This document shows, piece after piece, positions 51,201 to 62,000 of a DNA stretch of 64,000 nucleotides. Both the position numbers and the translations under genes were made by a program. Location: positions 230,885 to 294,884 of the forward strand of contig NW_019091438.1 in the NCBI RefSeq assembly GCF_001949145.1. The letters run 5' to 3'. The stretch's first letter is position 1. Every line of letters starts with the position of its first letter. Source of the DNA: Acanthaster planci (Eukaryota > Echinodermata > Asteroidea > Valvatida > Acanthasteridae). The notes beneath the pieces were generated by a model. The model saw only the letters and a list, made by a program, of their open reading frames with translations. It was not told the DNA's origin and ran no database searches.

Positions 51201-54200
51201 AAAAAAATCTATGTAACTTTTCTGACCTGTGCAGAAACTTCACTTTATCAATCAACACGCAGAAACGGTCAAATCTACCGACACATTCCACTGGAATGCT
51301 CTTGGTTTACTACCTGCCAGTTCCTGAGCAGAGCATTCTCAAACTCCCGATACACCTCCCACACTTCGCTGCCCCGGGTGACGTGTAAGCCAACAGCAGC
51401 GATCGCTCGCTCAAAGACGCTGCGCGCCTTCTCGATGCCCTCTGGTGTCCCAATACCGCCGATGCTGAACTGACCGTATTCAAGCCACACGTCTGGAGCT
51501 GTTTACAGAATGGAGACAGGCCTAAGCCGATGAAATTGTACCAGAGTGAAACACGGCACTCGGATGCAGATGGAATGGACCAAAACAGTGAACATATGGA
51601 AAAGTGCCTTCACATTTAAAAAAAAAAGGATACAATGCAATACCATCCATGTGCATGCATAGTGAACACCTGGGTTATGTGGTAGGCCTACATGTATATC
51701 ATTCAGCATTAACTGAGGGAACTGTAGATAACGGTGTGGCCTGAATGACACATCATGAGCACACAATGGCTAACGCATTAGGCGAATGCCACAGCCTCCA
51801 TGACCAATTTTCATCTGAATGTGCACAGAAAGGCCAATGAGCCAGTTTATTTACACAAGGCAGGGTCACATGGGATAACAATGCCAGATGTTATCCCTGC
51901 TTAAGCATTTTTAGTACCTGTGAGTTGGTGTGATGGGCCAGTCTCACTTAAGTATTGATTATCTCAAATGACCTAAAGCCCATGCATGTACTGATGGACC
52001 ACTGGTACTCCGTGGTGTCAATGGTACACAAGCATCCTGCACCAATACCAGTGCTTTGAATGGGTTACTGTCTAGTTATGCCCAAAATCAATACGGGTCC
52101 AAGGTGTGCATTAAATAGCTGTTGACTGCCGAAATTTCTTCTGCAGAGAAAAGAATACAAAGTGACCCTCTGCGTAACTGAATCGAGTCTAACACTTACA
52201 CACATAATCCATGACCGCCCTCTCAAATAACTTGTAGACCTCTTCTCTTCCGTCCGGAGTCGGGTACAAGCTGATTGATCCTTGATCCAACCCAGCCACA
52301 ACTCTGACAGAGACGAGACATACATGTAAATATTCTATTTTGAAAAGGTACGAGTTCCACGTACGGATATCATTCATTTTCCCTTGCAGTGGTTTGTTTG
52401 CCATGTCCTAACAAGTTCATTTTAGCAGTGAAAATATTGAAGCATTTACTTAGAAAACATGCGGAATTTCCAGACCAGTCTCACAGGGTTTGTGCACAAG
52501 GTGTCAAGTGATGTCCATATATGGAACTCTTTCCTTTGAAAACATGAAGAACTATGAATTCACTATGCTGACAAACCCTGACTCACATGGATCTGTTGCA
52601 GAGAACTAAAAAAAAAGGGGGGGGCTCAACAAATAAGCTTAGAACTCAGACGTAGAGTGAACCTTCCTGGATCCTGAAAAATCATCCACCTTTAATAGAG
52701 GGAACAACAGCACATTCTTTGCACTGAAACTTTTGAGGGAGTAAGAATCTAGCCCTATATAAACTACTAGAAGACGGATTCTACAAATCCTCAACTCTGC
52801 TTTAATTTGTAGCATCTTAAATAGCCCACAGATTTGTGGTCATACATTTTGTAAAAGGTGTAATTGTCAGATGAACTTTAGCAGTGCTTATCGTTTGAAA
52901 ATTGCACAAGAAGCAGACTTCAACAAGTACAGCAATAGTTTTCTGTTCATTTTAGAAGGCTACGAGGCTTTTTAACCAGAAATCAACTTGTATAACAGTC
53001 TTTTGCTCCTAAGATCTCATTAATTGGATCTTTTCAATTTTTTTCCACCTCTGGATATGTGGCACAAGATACAGAGACAGTCTGGTGCTTGGGTCCCCAT
53101 TCATGATGCTAGTGTTAAAAATAACACGGTAAGCACATGACCATGTGGAATCAACAAGAGTCAACAAACAAAACAAGAAATTTCATGGCTAAACAGTATC
53201 TTTACAATAATAATTGGGCTTCTTAATGTCATATTCAATACCTCGCAATCGTTGAAAATGATGTTTTAGCCTGGAATTGTGAATGACAATTTATGAAAAT
53301 GACAGTGGCGCTCTTCCAACCCGACTGGGCCATCATCTAGTTCACACATGACTGATTGAGAAAAGACAGATACGACTTCCACTCATAATTTTTTCTTCCA
53401 GAATCTGGAGGTGAATTTGCCCCTTTTTCTCACATGATAGATGTGAGAATCTTCTAACTATAATAAGTTATTTTGAAGTTTTAAAGTGCATTTTCAGGTT
53501 GATGACCACCAACATCAAATTTGTTGACAATCATTGTGTCAGTTGACACTACATTAGAATGACCGCACTATACCTGCTGTGAGAGGGAAGAGGTCACTCA
53601 TGCGCTGGTAGGCGTGACAAAGCCGGTCCCACTCTCCAGCCCTCCGCAGAAGCTTAATCAGTTCAATGTGACCATTGTATTCATATGGATTGGATGAGAC
53701 CTGCATGTATGAGTACCAATAAATAGAGTTCTAAGCAACAGAACTTTCTGCTGATTTGACAATGGAAAATTTGTCTTAACTCTGTAATGCCAAAAGTTAT
53801 GTGGATGAAATATCCCAATTTTGTTGCCAATTTCAATGTCTTTCAGGATGAAGTCCAACCTCGAAAATCAAATGGAATAACAAAGTAGAATACCGGCGAT
53901 TCACAAGAGTGTCCCTCTAGGAGTTTGCAACGCGTTGGCCAATCACAAGTTGCCAAATATGTCGACCCTTTCGAAACACAAAATGGGTCGACAAATTTCG
54001 CACACTGTGATCGGTCAACGCGTAGCAAACTCTTGGAGGCACACTATTGTGAAACGCCGTGTTCCCCAGCCTGACCAAATGAGAAACCAAAGTCATGACA
54101 AGAATAAACCAGAGAGGCTACAGTTATGTAAGCCATAACATGACTTCCAAATCCTGCAGTTGCAGCACTGTACAAAAAGCACTGTCATTTCTAGGGCTGT

Positions 54201-55517
54201 GCTGGACATCCCAATTCTCGATTGATTATCAAATATTCGAATGTTATTTTCCGAATTTATATATTCAATTTTGCAAATTTCATGAAAAGGAAGGGAGAAG
54301 TTTCTTTTGATTTAATCGAGGAAATTGCACTATGGAGGCTTGTTTCAAGCAGATTCAAATGAAAAGCCACAGAAATTTTACAATGTTTTATAAGTAATTA
54401 TTCATTAGAAAAATTAAAAGGAACAGAATTTTCAACAGGACAAGAAGTAATTTTGCTTTTCTCTAAATCTTGCTAAATCATGACTGGAGATATACTCCTA
54501 GACATGAGAAACTATCATACTTTTCATAGTGATTATAATGTACAATTGTGTTCATTATTGCAACTGATGTTGTATATGGTTTGTTCATCAATTATTGCTG
54601 GTCGGTATGACCGAATATTTGGGTATTCGATGAAATTGAAGGTCGAATATTCAGTGAATTAGTCAAACTGACTCAGCCCTATGTCATTGTAGGCCAATCC
54701 AGTTCGTAAGTGACTTCGTCATACATGCAGACGCACCACAACGTGCAGGTTCCCATTGGACGATTGCTGAAGTTGCATGTTAATTTCCGGTTCCATGTAC
54801 ATGGGAATCAATGCACATAACTCTATGTGCAACGCATGTGCAGTGGGCGTGGTTTAAACTGAAGTGATGTCACACTTAAGAACCAGATAGGCCTACCGGA
54901 AAAACTTCAAAGTAGATTGGGGCTAGGCCTACCCCAAAAACAGCCAGGCCCAGTAAAACGCCAACCATCACGATCGTCATAGCTCCCTTTAAATCAGTGT
55001 GTAAATCGTTCAAGGCACAAAAATTGCCCACATTCAACGACTGCACTCAACGTTATCTGCGTGATTTAAAATTTGCGCAACCTAATACATGATGTAGGAC
55101 CCTAATAAAACAAAAAAATCGCAAAAAAAATGAAATTTGCACACTTTCTACGATTGTGCTGGACAGTGACCAGTGTTCAGGTGTTGGCAGTGACAGACAT
55201 GACACTTGACAGACACGTCTACATGTAACGGTCCGATGGGAGAGGGACGTCGGACCCCACAGTTCTGGGGGGTAACTGAACGTCATGTATGAACGTCAAC
55301 CATGTCAACGTAGCCTAAATCATCTAAACGCCGTCGAACCGTTCACCTGAGATTCCAGCTCTTTAATAGCTGTTTCTTCCAAATCATCATCATCGCTGGA
55401 TCCCGAATCTTCCTCCTCCATGTCCTCCTCCCCTTCATCTCCCTCATTTTCAGCTTCTTCTGACATCTCGTCTGGCTGAGACGCCTGCAAAACGTGTTCG
55501 TCAATGATGTTCGCCAT
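39216..55517 (-). CDS. SART3: SART3 / p110, U4/U6 snRNP recycling factor (24 exons, about 972 aa)
   Basis: SART3 binds U6 and U6atac and promotes re-annealing with U4 and U4atac; it also recruits USP15 and USP4. Exons in transcript order: 55347-55517, 53574-53700, 52200-52303, 51314-51498, 50608-50659, 49872-49996, 49440-49595, 48723-48854, 48195-48303, 47728-47793, 47265-47323, 46732-46841, 45325-45514, 44828-44911, 44349-44409, 43894-43955, 43604-43817, 43071-43228, 42638-42721, 42062-42172, 41071-41160, 40398-40481, 39670-39839, 39216-39429. The layout is an acidic N-terminus (about 1-57), HAT repeats (about 58-530, e.g. VWLEYGQFSIGGIG), a charged, proline-rich linker, RRM1 (about 700-775; IFVKNL, RGYCYVEF), RRM2 (about 795-870; LFVSGL, KGLAYVDF) and the LSm-binding tail MSNADFAKMLLKK. 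Phases agree at every junction except inside exon 3, which is one base short. The exon 8 and exon 15 donors are the least certain. Confidence 0.94.
44741..44799. repeat. Perfect 19-bp inverted repeat of telomeric sequence
   Basis: TTAACCCTAACCCTCCTCA (44,741-44,759) is exactly inverted at 44,781-44,799 with a 21-base loop. Each arm carries TTAGGGTTA-type telomeric repeat. It lies in SART3 intron 14. Confidence 0.85.
44964..45112. mobile_element. GAGTCCATCACAAG-family TIR element, copy 5
   Basis: The left end reads GTTGAGACCATCACAAGACC and the right end GGGGTCTTGACTACAACA, with the interior element AATAGCTCAGCTTATGACTTG. It lies in SART3 intron 13. Confidence 0.55.
45549..45719. mobile_element. 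GAGTCCATCACAAG-family TIR element, copy 6
   Basis: The left end reads AGTGCTGTAAGTTGAGTCC then TTCACAGGTCC; the right end reads GGACTTGGGATGGATTTGAC. It abuts SART3 exon 13 on its upstream side, within intron 12. Confidence 0.6.
45891..46474. mobile_element. TA-flanked TIR element carrying a small ORF
   Basis: The ends are TA-CACCTCATAGATATTCA and, inverted, TA-CACCTCATAAATATTCA, matching at 16 of 17 bases after the TA. A TA flank suggests, but does not prove, a Tc1/mariner- or pogo-like target preference. The 584-bp element sits in SART3 intron 12. At 46,254-46,454 (+) it holds a 66-codon frame beginning MASVSTRNIRFLYLSDHKL. I do not recognise this product; it may be a transposase remnant or a captured host fragment. 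Confidence 0.55.
48378..48700 (+). mobile_element. tRNA-derived SINE, copy B
   Basis: The head reads GTGACCTAGTGGTTAGGATT, close to the tRNA-Glu D-arm (A box), and then GATGTTCGAATCC (B box). The body is GTGTTCTCGGGCAAGCCAC, then TTGCCTCTCTCCCGGGAGTA, and the tail CCCAACGAGCAGTGATATGG. It is shared with copy A at 35.3 kb. The element lies in SART3 intron 8, antisense to the gene. The exact 3' end is uncertain. Confidence 0.72.
50161..50524. repeat. Tandem repeat, 148-bp unit, about 2.5 copies
   Basis: Units start at 50,161, 50,309 and 50,457, each with CTCAAGA(A/G)CACA then ACATCCTCCA. The first two are nearly identical to the end; the third is cut after about 68 bp. The array lies in SART3 intron 5, about 85 bp downstream of exon 5 in chromosomal terms. 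Confidence 0.9.
52200..52303 (-). other. SART3: SART3 exon 3 with an apparent 1-bp deletion
   Basis: The exon is 104 bp. Exon 2 ends in phase 1 and exon 4 starts needing two bases, so 105 bp is required. The first part reads ELWLGWIKD in the frame set by exon 2. The rest reads SLYPTPDGREEVYKLFERAV in the frame set by exon 4. Both halves align with SART3 HAT-repeat sequence, so a base is missing near 52,272-52,280 (GATCAATC on the minus strand). Confidence 0.85.
53701..55346 (-). other. SART3 intron 1
   Basis: The 1.65-kb intron contains the fold-back element at 53.9-54.06 kb and an AT-rich stretch near 54.2-54.65 kb. I see no extra exon; exon 1 joins exon 2 in phase 0. Confidence 0.6.
53894..54059. 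mobile_element. Long fold-back (hairpin) element
   Basis: The arms of about 75 bp are CGGCGATTCACAAGAGTG ... GAGTTTGCAACGCGTTGGCC ... GTCGACCC and their imperfect inverse. The loop is about 16 bases (TTTCGAAACACAAAAT). No coding frame is present, so it looks like a hairpin MITE in SART3 intron 1. Confidence 0.75.
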
Positions 55518-55521
55518 CTTG
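55512..55521 (-). promoter_or_regulatory. YY1-type element over the SART3 start codon
   Basis: CAAGATGGCG on the minus strand contains the SART3 ATG, repeating the arrangement at the SMPD4 start. Binding is inferred. Confidence 0.5.
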
Positions 55522-56014
55522 AGGCTACATGGTAAAATCTAGAAATCGCTCTTTCAATTTTGTTATTTTAATGTTTTACAGCGGCCCCAATTGCGCCGGC
55601 GATCAGTCCAATTACATTGTTCAGCGATCCCTGTTTCTCTTGTTTGGGCCGCTTTTCCACCTTTGTCAAAAGAGGGCGCTCGATTGTAAACACTGGCTGG
55701 TGAAATGGCGTGAAATGATGATGAGTGGTTGTGCAATTTTTCTTTCTTGATATTCACCCGTAACAGTGTTTGTGACATACGTAAATTTGCATGGTCAGTG
55801 TTTCATTTTCATTGCCATTTTCCACACTCTTAATCGTAATTTACTCTGTTAGTAAAGACATTTCAAGCAATTTTCCTGCGTTTAAATTCGAAGAAATCAC
55901 CCGAAGGCTCGAAAACGGAAGAAGTCTGAAATTGGAATTTTTGCACGTGTCTCGAAAACCTTAACGTTCTCATACTAACATAACAGTTAGGCCTGGGCCG
56001 GGGCCTTCTTCACA
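55518..56014. promoter_or_regulatory. Bidirectional promoter region, SART3 / Tpt1-like gene
   Basis: The two start codons are 497 bp apart and divergent, and no other gene lies between them. A shared promoter is the simplest reading. I see no clear TATA box in a suitable place for either gene. Confidence 0.55.
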
Positions 56015-59000
56015 ATGCCAAGTGCAAAGAGCACTTCTAACGCCAATGGTAAAGAACGTAATGTAAGTAAGGAATTTTAAGCAGATGAGGTTTTATTCTT
56101 CCACGTTTTTAGTGGGAATAAACGTCATGGTCATGATTGATAGCCCCACAAGTGTGGCACGGACTCTCACTTCCGATCCATCGGGAATGAGAGTCCGTGC
56201 CACACTAGTGAGGCTATGGTCATGACTGCTTGGACAACCCAGCTTCAGCTCATTTGGGAAATTCTAATAAAGAGTCTTCCATAGAGCTGGGTTTCCTAAC
56301 TAGTATGATTAATGTTGTGTGATGTTGCACTGTTCACCTCCGTAAATGAGGCCTATGCTGACTCCATGCAACATCTCGGCCTGACAGTACCAAGAGTGCA
56401 TTGGCTACACGTAAAATTTGTCTGACATACGTCCAAAAATTTGGAACTCCAATACTTAGGGAAGTGATAAAAACATGTTTGATACCATGCACAGTAAGTT
56501 TTATTCCTCCATCTTCGTTACAACTTCCGGACCCAAAAGCATGAAAGGTTTATGCAAACTCTACAATTCTGGAATCACCTTGTAATCATCTTTTTTTGTA
56601 TCTCTCTTGCAGGATTCCCAGTCTGCCAAGAACAGGGAAGAAAGGAAGGATCCATATGCAGATCCCAAGAACAGCAAGCTGGGCAAAAGGCTTGCTTACC
56701 TCCTGAGATATGGAGCAGTTAAGGAGGGACTGACCGTCAGCTCACGAGGTAACAACGTCACATTCCGCAGAGTCATTTCGCATGGGAACACAGCTCCAGT
56801 CAGCTGTTTTGAGCAAAGTGTGGATTTTTTGAGCCACTCAAGCTGACCTCTGTGCTCAATCTCTCACCCGGGGCTTTCATGGGACTTTTAATTACTAGAA
56901 AAATACTATGACACATTGCATCCCGCTGAACTGTTTGGGTGGGACTCCTAGCCCTTAGCATGTATGTTCACCCACCACAGCCGGTGCACCACTGCGTTAA
57001 TACACAGGTTTGTATGGGGTCGTGCATGAACGGCGAGCTGCATTCTGGTCGGGTCTCCTATGACTATGGCGTCAAATTTTTATCAAAGGGTAAAGAGCCG
57101 TAGCCAGTGTTGGATACTAGTGGATGTTGTAGTCTCACATGGAGACGCCGTACGGCATGTTGCCAACATAGCATGCATAGCGTGCAACATAAACCGTTGA
57201 AAATATTTCTCACAGGAGTTTTTCTGGAGATATGCCCCACATATATATTTGCGAAGGAATAGTAATGACGTACACGATAAAGCGAAAAGTGCTTTATTTT
57301 TTCAAAAAGTGATATTAAGTCATTTTATGCAACATCGTCATTTAATGTCCATACTCCATAGCAGGCAGTACCAACCCTCTTTATGTATCATAAAACAACT
57401 TGAATTGATAGCATTTAACCCTATTGAATTCTATACTGTTCAAATATCGACTCGACTTTCGGTTATGTAATGACTTGCTGCAACAGAATAAAATCACAAC
57501 GTGAACCAATTTTAAGTTTCTGAATCTGGTTTTAAAAAAGTAGTCAACGAGTGAGTAGGTCAGCGCTGGCTTCACCTTTATGGGTTTCAAATTCTTGGGA
57601 AAACTCCGGATGCAAGAATATCATTTTTTTTTTCCAGGAACAGAGGAAATCAATAAATTTCACTCAAAAAAAACTACTGCTGCATTAGATGACTGAGTAA
57701 CAAAAAAATTACATCAGACGGCTCGTTTCCATCACAAAAGCTGTGCTGGCCTTCAATGTTCGGCCCAGAACAATAAGCAAAACTAAGTGGAGGGAGGAAA
57801 CATACATATTAGTCCTTCCCCTCTCACCCCTACCTCCACCTTCCCTCCTCGGAGGCCCCTACCAGCTCTTTGCTCTTTGTTAGTGTAGTTACTGGTAGAA
57901 AGTTATGTATTTGAATAGTTAACGTATGCAGGTACATTTTCTGCATGTGTAATGGGTAGTCGTATGCATATGTTACATGACTTACATGTATTCCATGTTC
58001 CATTCTGACATGCCAACCACGTTGTGAAACCTCTCTATAGCGCATTATTACACTGTTTTGATCTAAAGAGGGGGCTTTGTTGCCTGCCAACAGTGTTTTC
58101 AGGGCGACCGTGCGTTAAGTCCATGCGCAAAGCTAAGCTGAAATTCATTGGAAAAGTCGCACCATGTTATAGTCGAGGCTCAAAGAGTCAAGACCCCATA
58201 AGACCAACGCAAGCTCCCATATGACCATCCCTTGGCCAACACAGGGCCTCCAGTGTGAATTCATGTCACGAGCACAAGCTACTCAAATGCACTGCAACAA
58301 AATTATACCTTTGTCATTACTCACCCTGTGACTTACCTCTTGTGTCTGGTCTTCTGATGCTCAACCACAACACTGGTTCAGACAAAGACCTGTGGTCAAG
58401 ATGGCCATCAACCTTAACGTCCAACTAAACCTCCCCCCCCCTTCCTATCAACGCCGTCTAAAGACATCTCATCACCCCTCAAAGTAGATCTGGGGTCTAG
58501 CATCCCTTGTTTGGCCCTCCTGGACCCTGGAAAATCCAAACATTTACACAATGCAAGATTACATCCAGGATATTGTTTCCCATCTTAATGTAGGCCAGCG
58601 TATACACAGCTCACGACTCATCCATTACCACCAGACTCTGGGGACTACGGCCCCATAAGAGCCCTGTCCTCTGACAAGGGTTCCCCAGGGGAAAATAAAC
58701 TGCACTTTTCTCGCTCTGGATGGACAATCCGACGTATTTCGCCACTTTTTAAAAAACCTTTTAGGCTCTGATAATATTAGTTTGATTTGTGTGGTGCAAA
58801 CTGTTTATGCTGTGTACACGGCCCTTTGTGTTTTGCCAGGCTCTGGCATTTTTAGGGGGGTTGTTGTCAGTTGGCCCTAACATGCCTAAATGACACGCCT
58901 AAATTCATGAATGGGTCATAAATTATGTAATCAACATGACACATGACAGACTTCAGGATTCAAGCTCATACATCTATACTTTTCCAGAGGCAATACAGTA

Positions 59001-62000
59001 GTGTTTTCACTTGCAGTTATCCCCCAAAAGGTTACTTACGTGTTCTACCCAACCCTACCCAACCCCACCCAACCAAGCCCAGCCAAACCAAACCCAACCC
59101 AACCCAGGCCAACCCCTACCAAATCTTACGTAACTCAACTTAACCCAATCCAAGCAACTAGCAATACAACCACCCTTGTGAACCATTTCTGTTGTTCATC
59201 AAATCTAACGCAGTCCAACCTCAAACTAACCAAGGCAACACAACGCCACCCATGTCCAATTTCCAACCATCCCAATCCAACCCTCGTGTAAATCCATGTT
59301 AACCTAGTCAAACCCCCACCCGACCTCATCCAATCCAGTTCCAACTTTGACCCAGTTTCCAACTAATCAGCCTAGTTTTGCACAGCCCCACATAACACCT
59401 CCCTCTTGTCACGGAACCCACCGTCCTTTTTACTCCCCAGAAACTCTTGGGATAAGGCTATTTATAGTAAACCAATTCCCCGGCCTATCAAGTGAAGCTG
59501 TGTACAAGCCAGCCTGCACGGGCATCCACATGTCATCAGTCACTGCTTGCCTCTGTTGCAAAGTGTGAAATGGACCGAGAGTGAAAAAGCCAAATAAACA
59601 TTGGGACTGCCACTGAGGACCATCAGTGTCCTGAGAGGCTCAGACTGGACATATACAGTTGATATATCTGAACTCTGTCTGAGGGAGAAAGAATGTGTGA
59701 CCAGCTCTAGCAGTGTAAGTCTTGAGGGTGGAAATAGTGAACTTAAATTTAAAGACCTGCTTACTCAAAAGTGATTCTTGTGACTTGTGACTCATTTTGC
59801 TTGCTTGGTCATCACTTTAACATTTTAAACTACTTACTGTAGGTAGAAAGGTCAGTGGTTGGAATTTTTCTGAAAGCTTTCCTCACAATCACTTTGAAAA
59901 TATTCCCCCCCCCAAAAAAAATAAATTGTGCATGTTAGTACAAGGTAACAATCCCAGATCTTTCAAAATCCTCTGGGAGGTTTTAAGGATTTTGTGGGTT
60001 TGAGGAGAGCTTCCTGGCACCATTACTTTACATGTATGTGGCCTTTGATGTCTTTGAAATTTAAAGTACAGAGGATGTGGTTTCCTGTACTTAGGAGAAT
60101 TTTTATAGGATCATAAGGGAGTTGAGGTTATCACTGTTGTCTTGTTTGATAATGTTGTCCAGGATTTGTAGCAGGTGCACTATACAGTACAGCCTGGTTG
60201 CCTCAAAGATATATGGGGGGGGGAACCCTCAGAGATAATTCTAGGAAGAACTAATCCACAAGATCCTGGGGGGACTTGAACTGAAAGTGGAAGCTACAGT
60301 GAATGCCACAGTGCCGACCAGATTTTTTCTGTTTATATCTACATGTAGATTGATAATTGGATTAAATCTCATACAAATTTTACAGGGGTTGCATTGAAAT
60401 GTTACCCGGGCCAATTTTCTAAAGATTTTTAATCCTCAGAACCAAAGGCTGAGAGCGCTTGAAATTCAATTTTGCCAAATGTGAGCCTTGGAGAACATTG
60501 ACAAATTTGAACTTGATAACTGTAACATTTCACTTCTTTGTCGGATAATAAAAACAGGCCACCCGATCTAATTGCCTGACCTCATAAAATATAAAAAAAA
60601 ATCAAGACTATATATTGTTCCTTTAAGCCCTGTCACCCGTGTTTACATTGAAACCGACAGCGTGAGATTCGCCTCGGCAATCCAGGCAATCCCGGCGCTG
60701 ATAAATGACGCTATATGCCAAGGGTTTCACCGTTGGCGTGATTCACATCTCACATCAAAACAGTGGCCGTGTCGATTGCAAATGTCTCATTTCCAGCCCG
60801 GTGTCAATGTCATTTCGGGGAGGGCTAGATGAATGACGGGTTTGCTGCCATGCAAATTTTCCTGCCCCTCCCTGTTTTTTTTACTCCGATTGCTAAACTT
60901 CTGCTTGGTTTGATTCAGCATTCCAGAATAGAAGGGGATTTGATATGTACAATACATTTTCTCATTTCTCAGCCTTGGAGATATTTCTTTCTGTATTTTT
61001 GGATAAGTATTTTCCAGATGTGGAAAAGCAATTATGTTCGTGAACAAGGCACATGGTGAAATGTCAGCCTTATACTGTACGTAAGTTGGAACACAGATCA
61101 GTAGCTAGATTTTATATTGTTTCTCATCCATTCCCCAAAGGATTTTTTTCTGTAGCACCTTTGGCAAGTAACCCTTTGATAGTTAAAAGCACTACTTAGA
61201 AATTTTGTTGACTGGATTAATTCGGTCATTCCGTGAGGTTGGGGCACAATTTGTGACAGTGTCCTTGTTACATGGGTAATTTTTACCACCTGTCATGACC
61301 TCACATGAAAATTAAGAGTGTACCAGTTGATTGCAAGAACATGCATGGCAGACGTCAATTGTGAATTTGAAAAGTGTCTTGCAAGTGTCGTGTGCTCTGC
61401 TATGCAAATCATGCCTGTTTGAGTAATTAGAGACCAGGTCCTCGGTGTTGTAGTGATTGTCAAGGTTGTAGTCAAGCCAAAAGTCCCCAGAAGTGTGTGA
61501 CAAGTCACTCACAAACAAGTCACTCCATCTAGAATCAAGTCCATAAACTGTTCAAATGAACTGCGACAGAGGTTTTTCTTTGTCAGGGTTCACTTGTCTA
61601 TGACCAGATTTGCATTGGACTTGTAGAATAAGCTTATATATCAGCTACAAGAGGTCTTTGTGATAAAACTTTCATCACCGTTACTTTGCTCTTTGCTCCA
61701 GTTTGTAATTGAGCCAGTCCATCACAAGTCCCGCAGTCAAGCCACAAGTTATTCAAATGATGCATGCTCAATGAAAGGTATTCTTTGTTGTTGGTCACAC
61801 TGTTACTTGTGACTGGTTTTGAGACTAGACTTGTGGCGTGACTTGTGATGGACTCCATTGCAACTCTGCTCGGCTCCCATCAAACCCAGAATATTCCATT
61901 GCCTGTATTTCTGTCTATTGGCCTACCTGTTATGCATGTTTTATTATTGAGCAAGGCTGGTTTTCCAGCAGCACATGCCCCAAACGCTTGCGCATATGAG

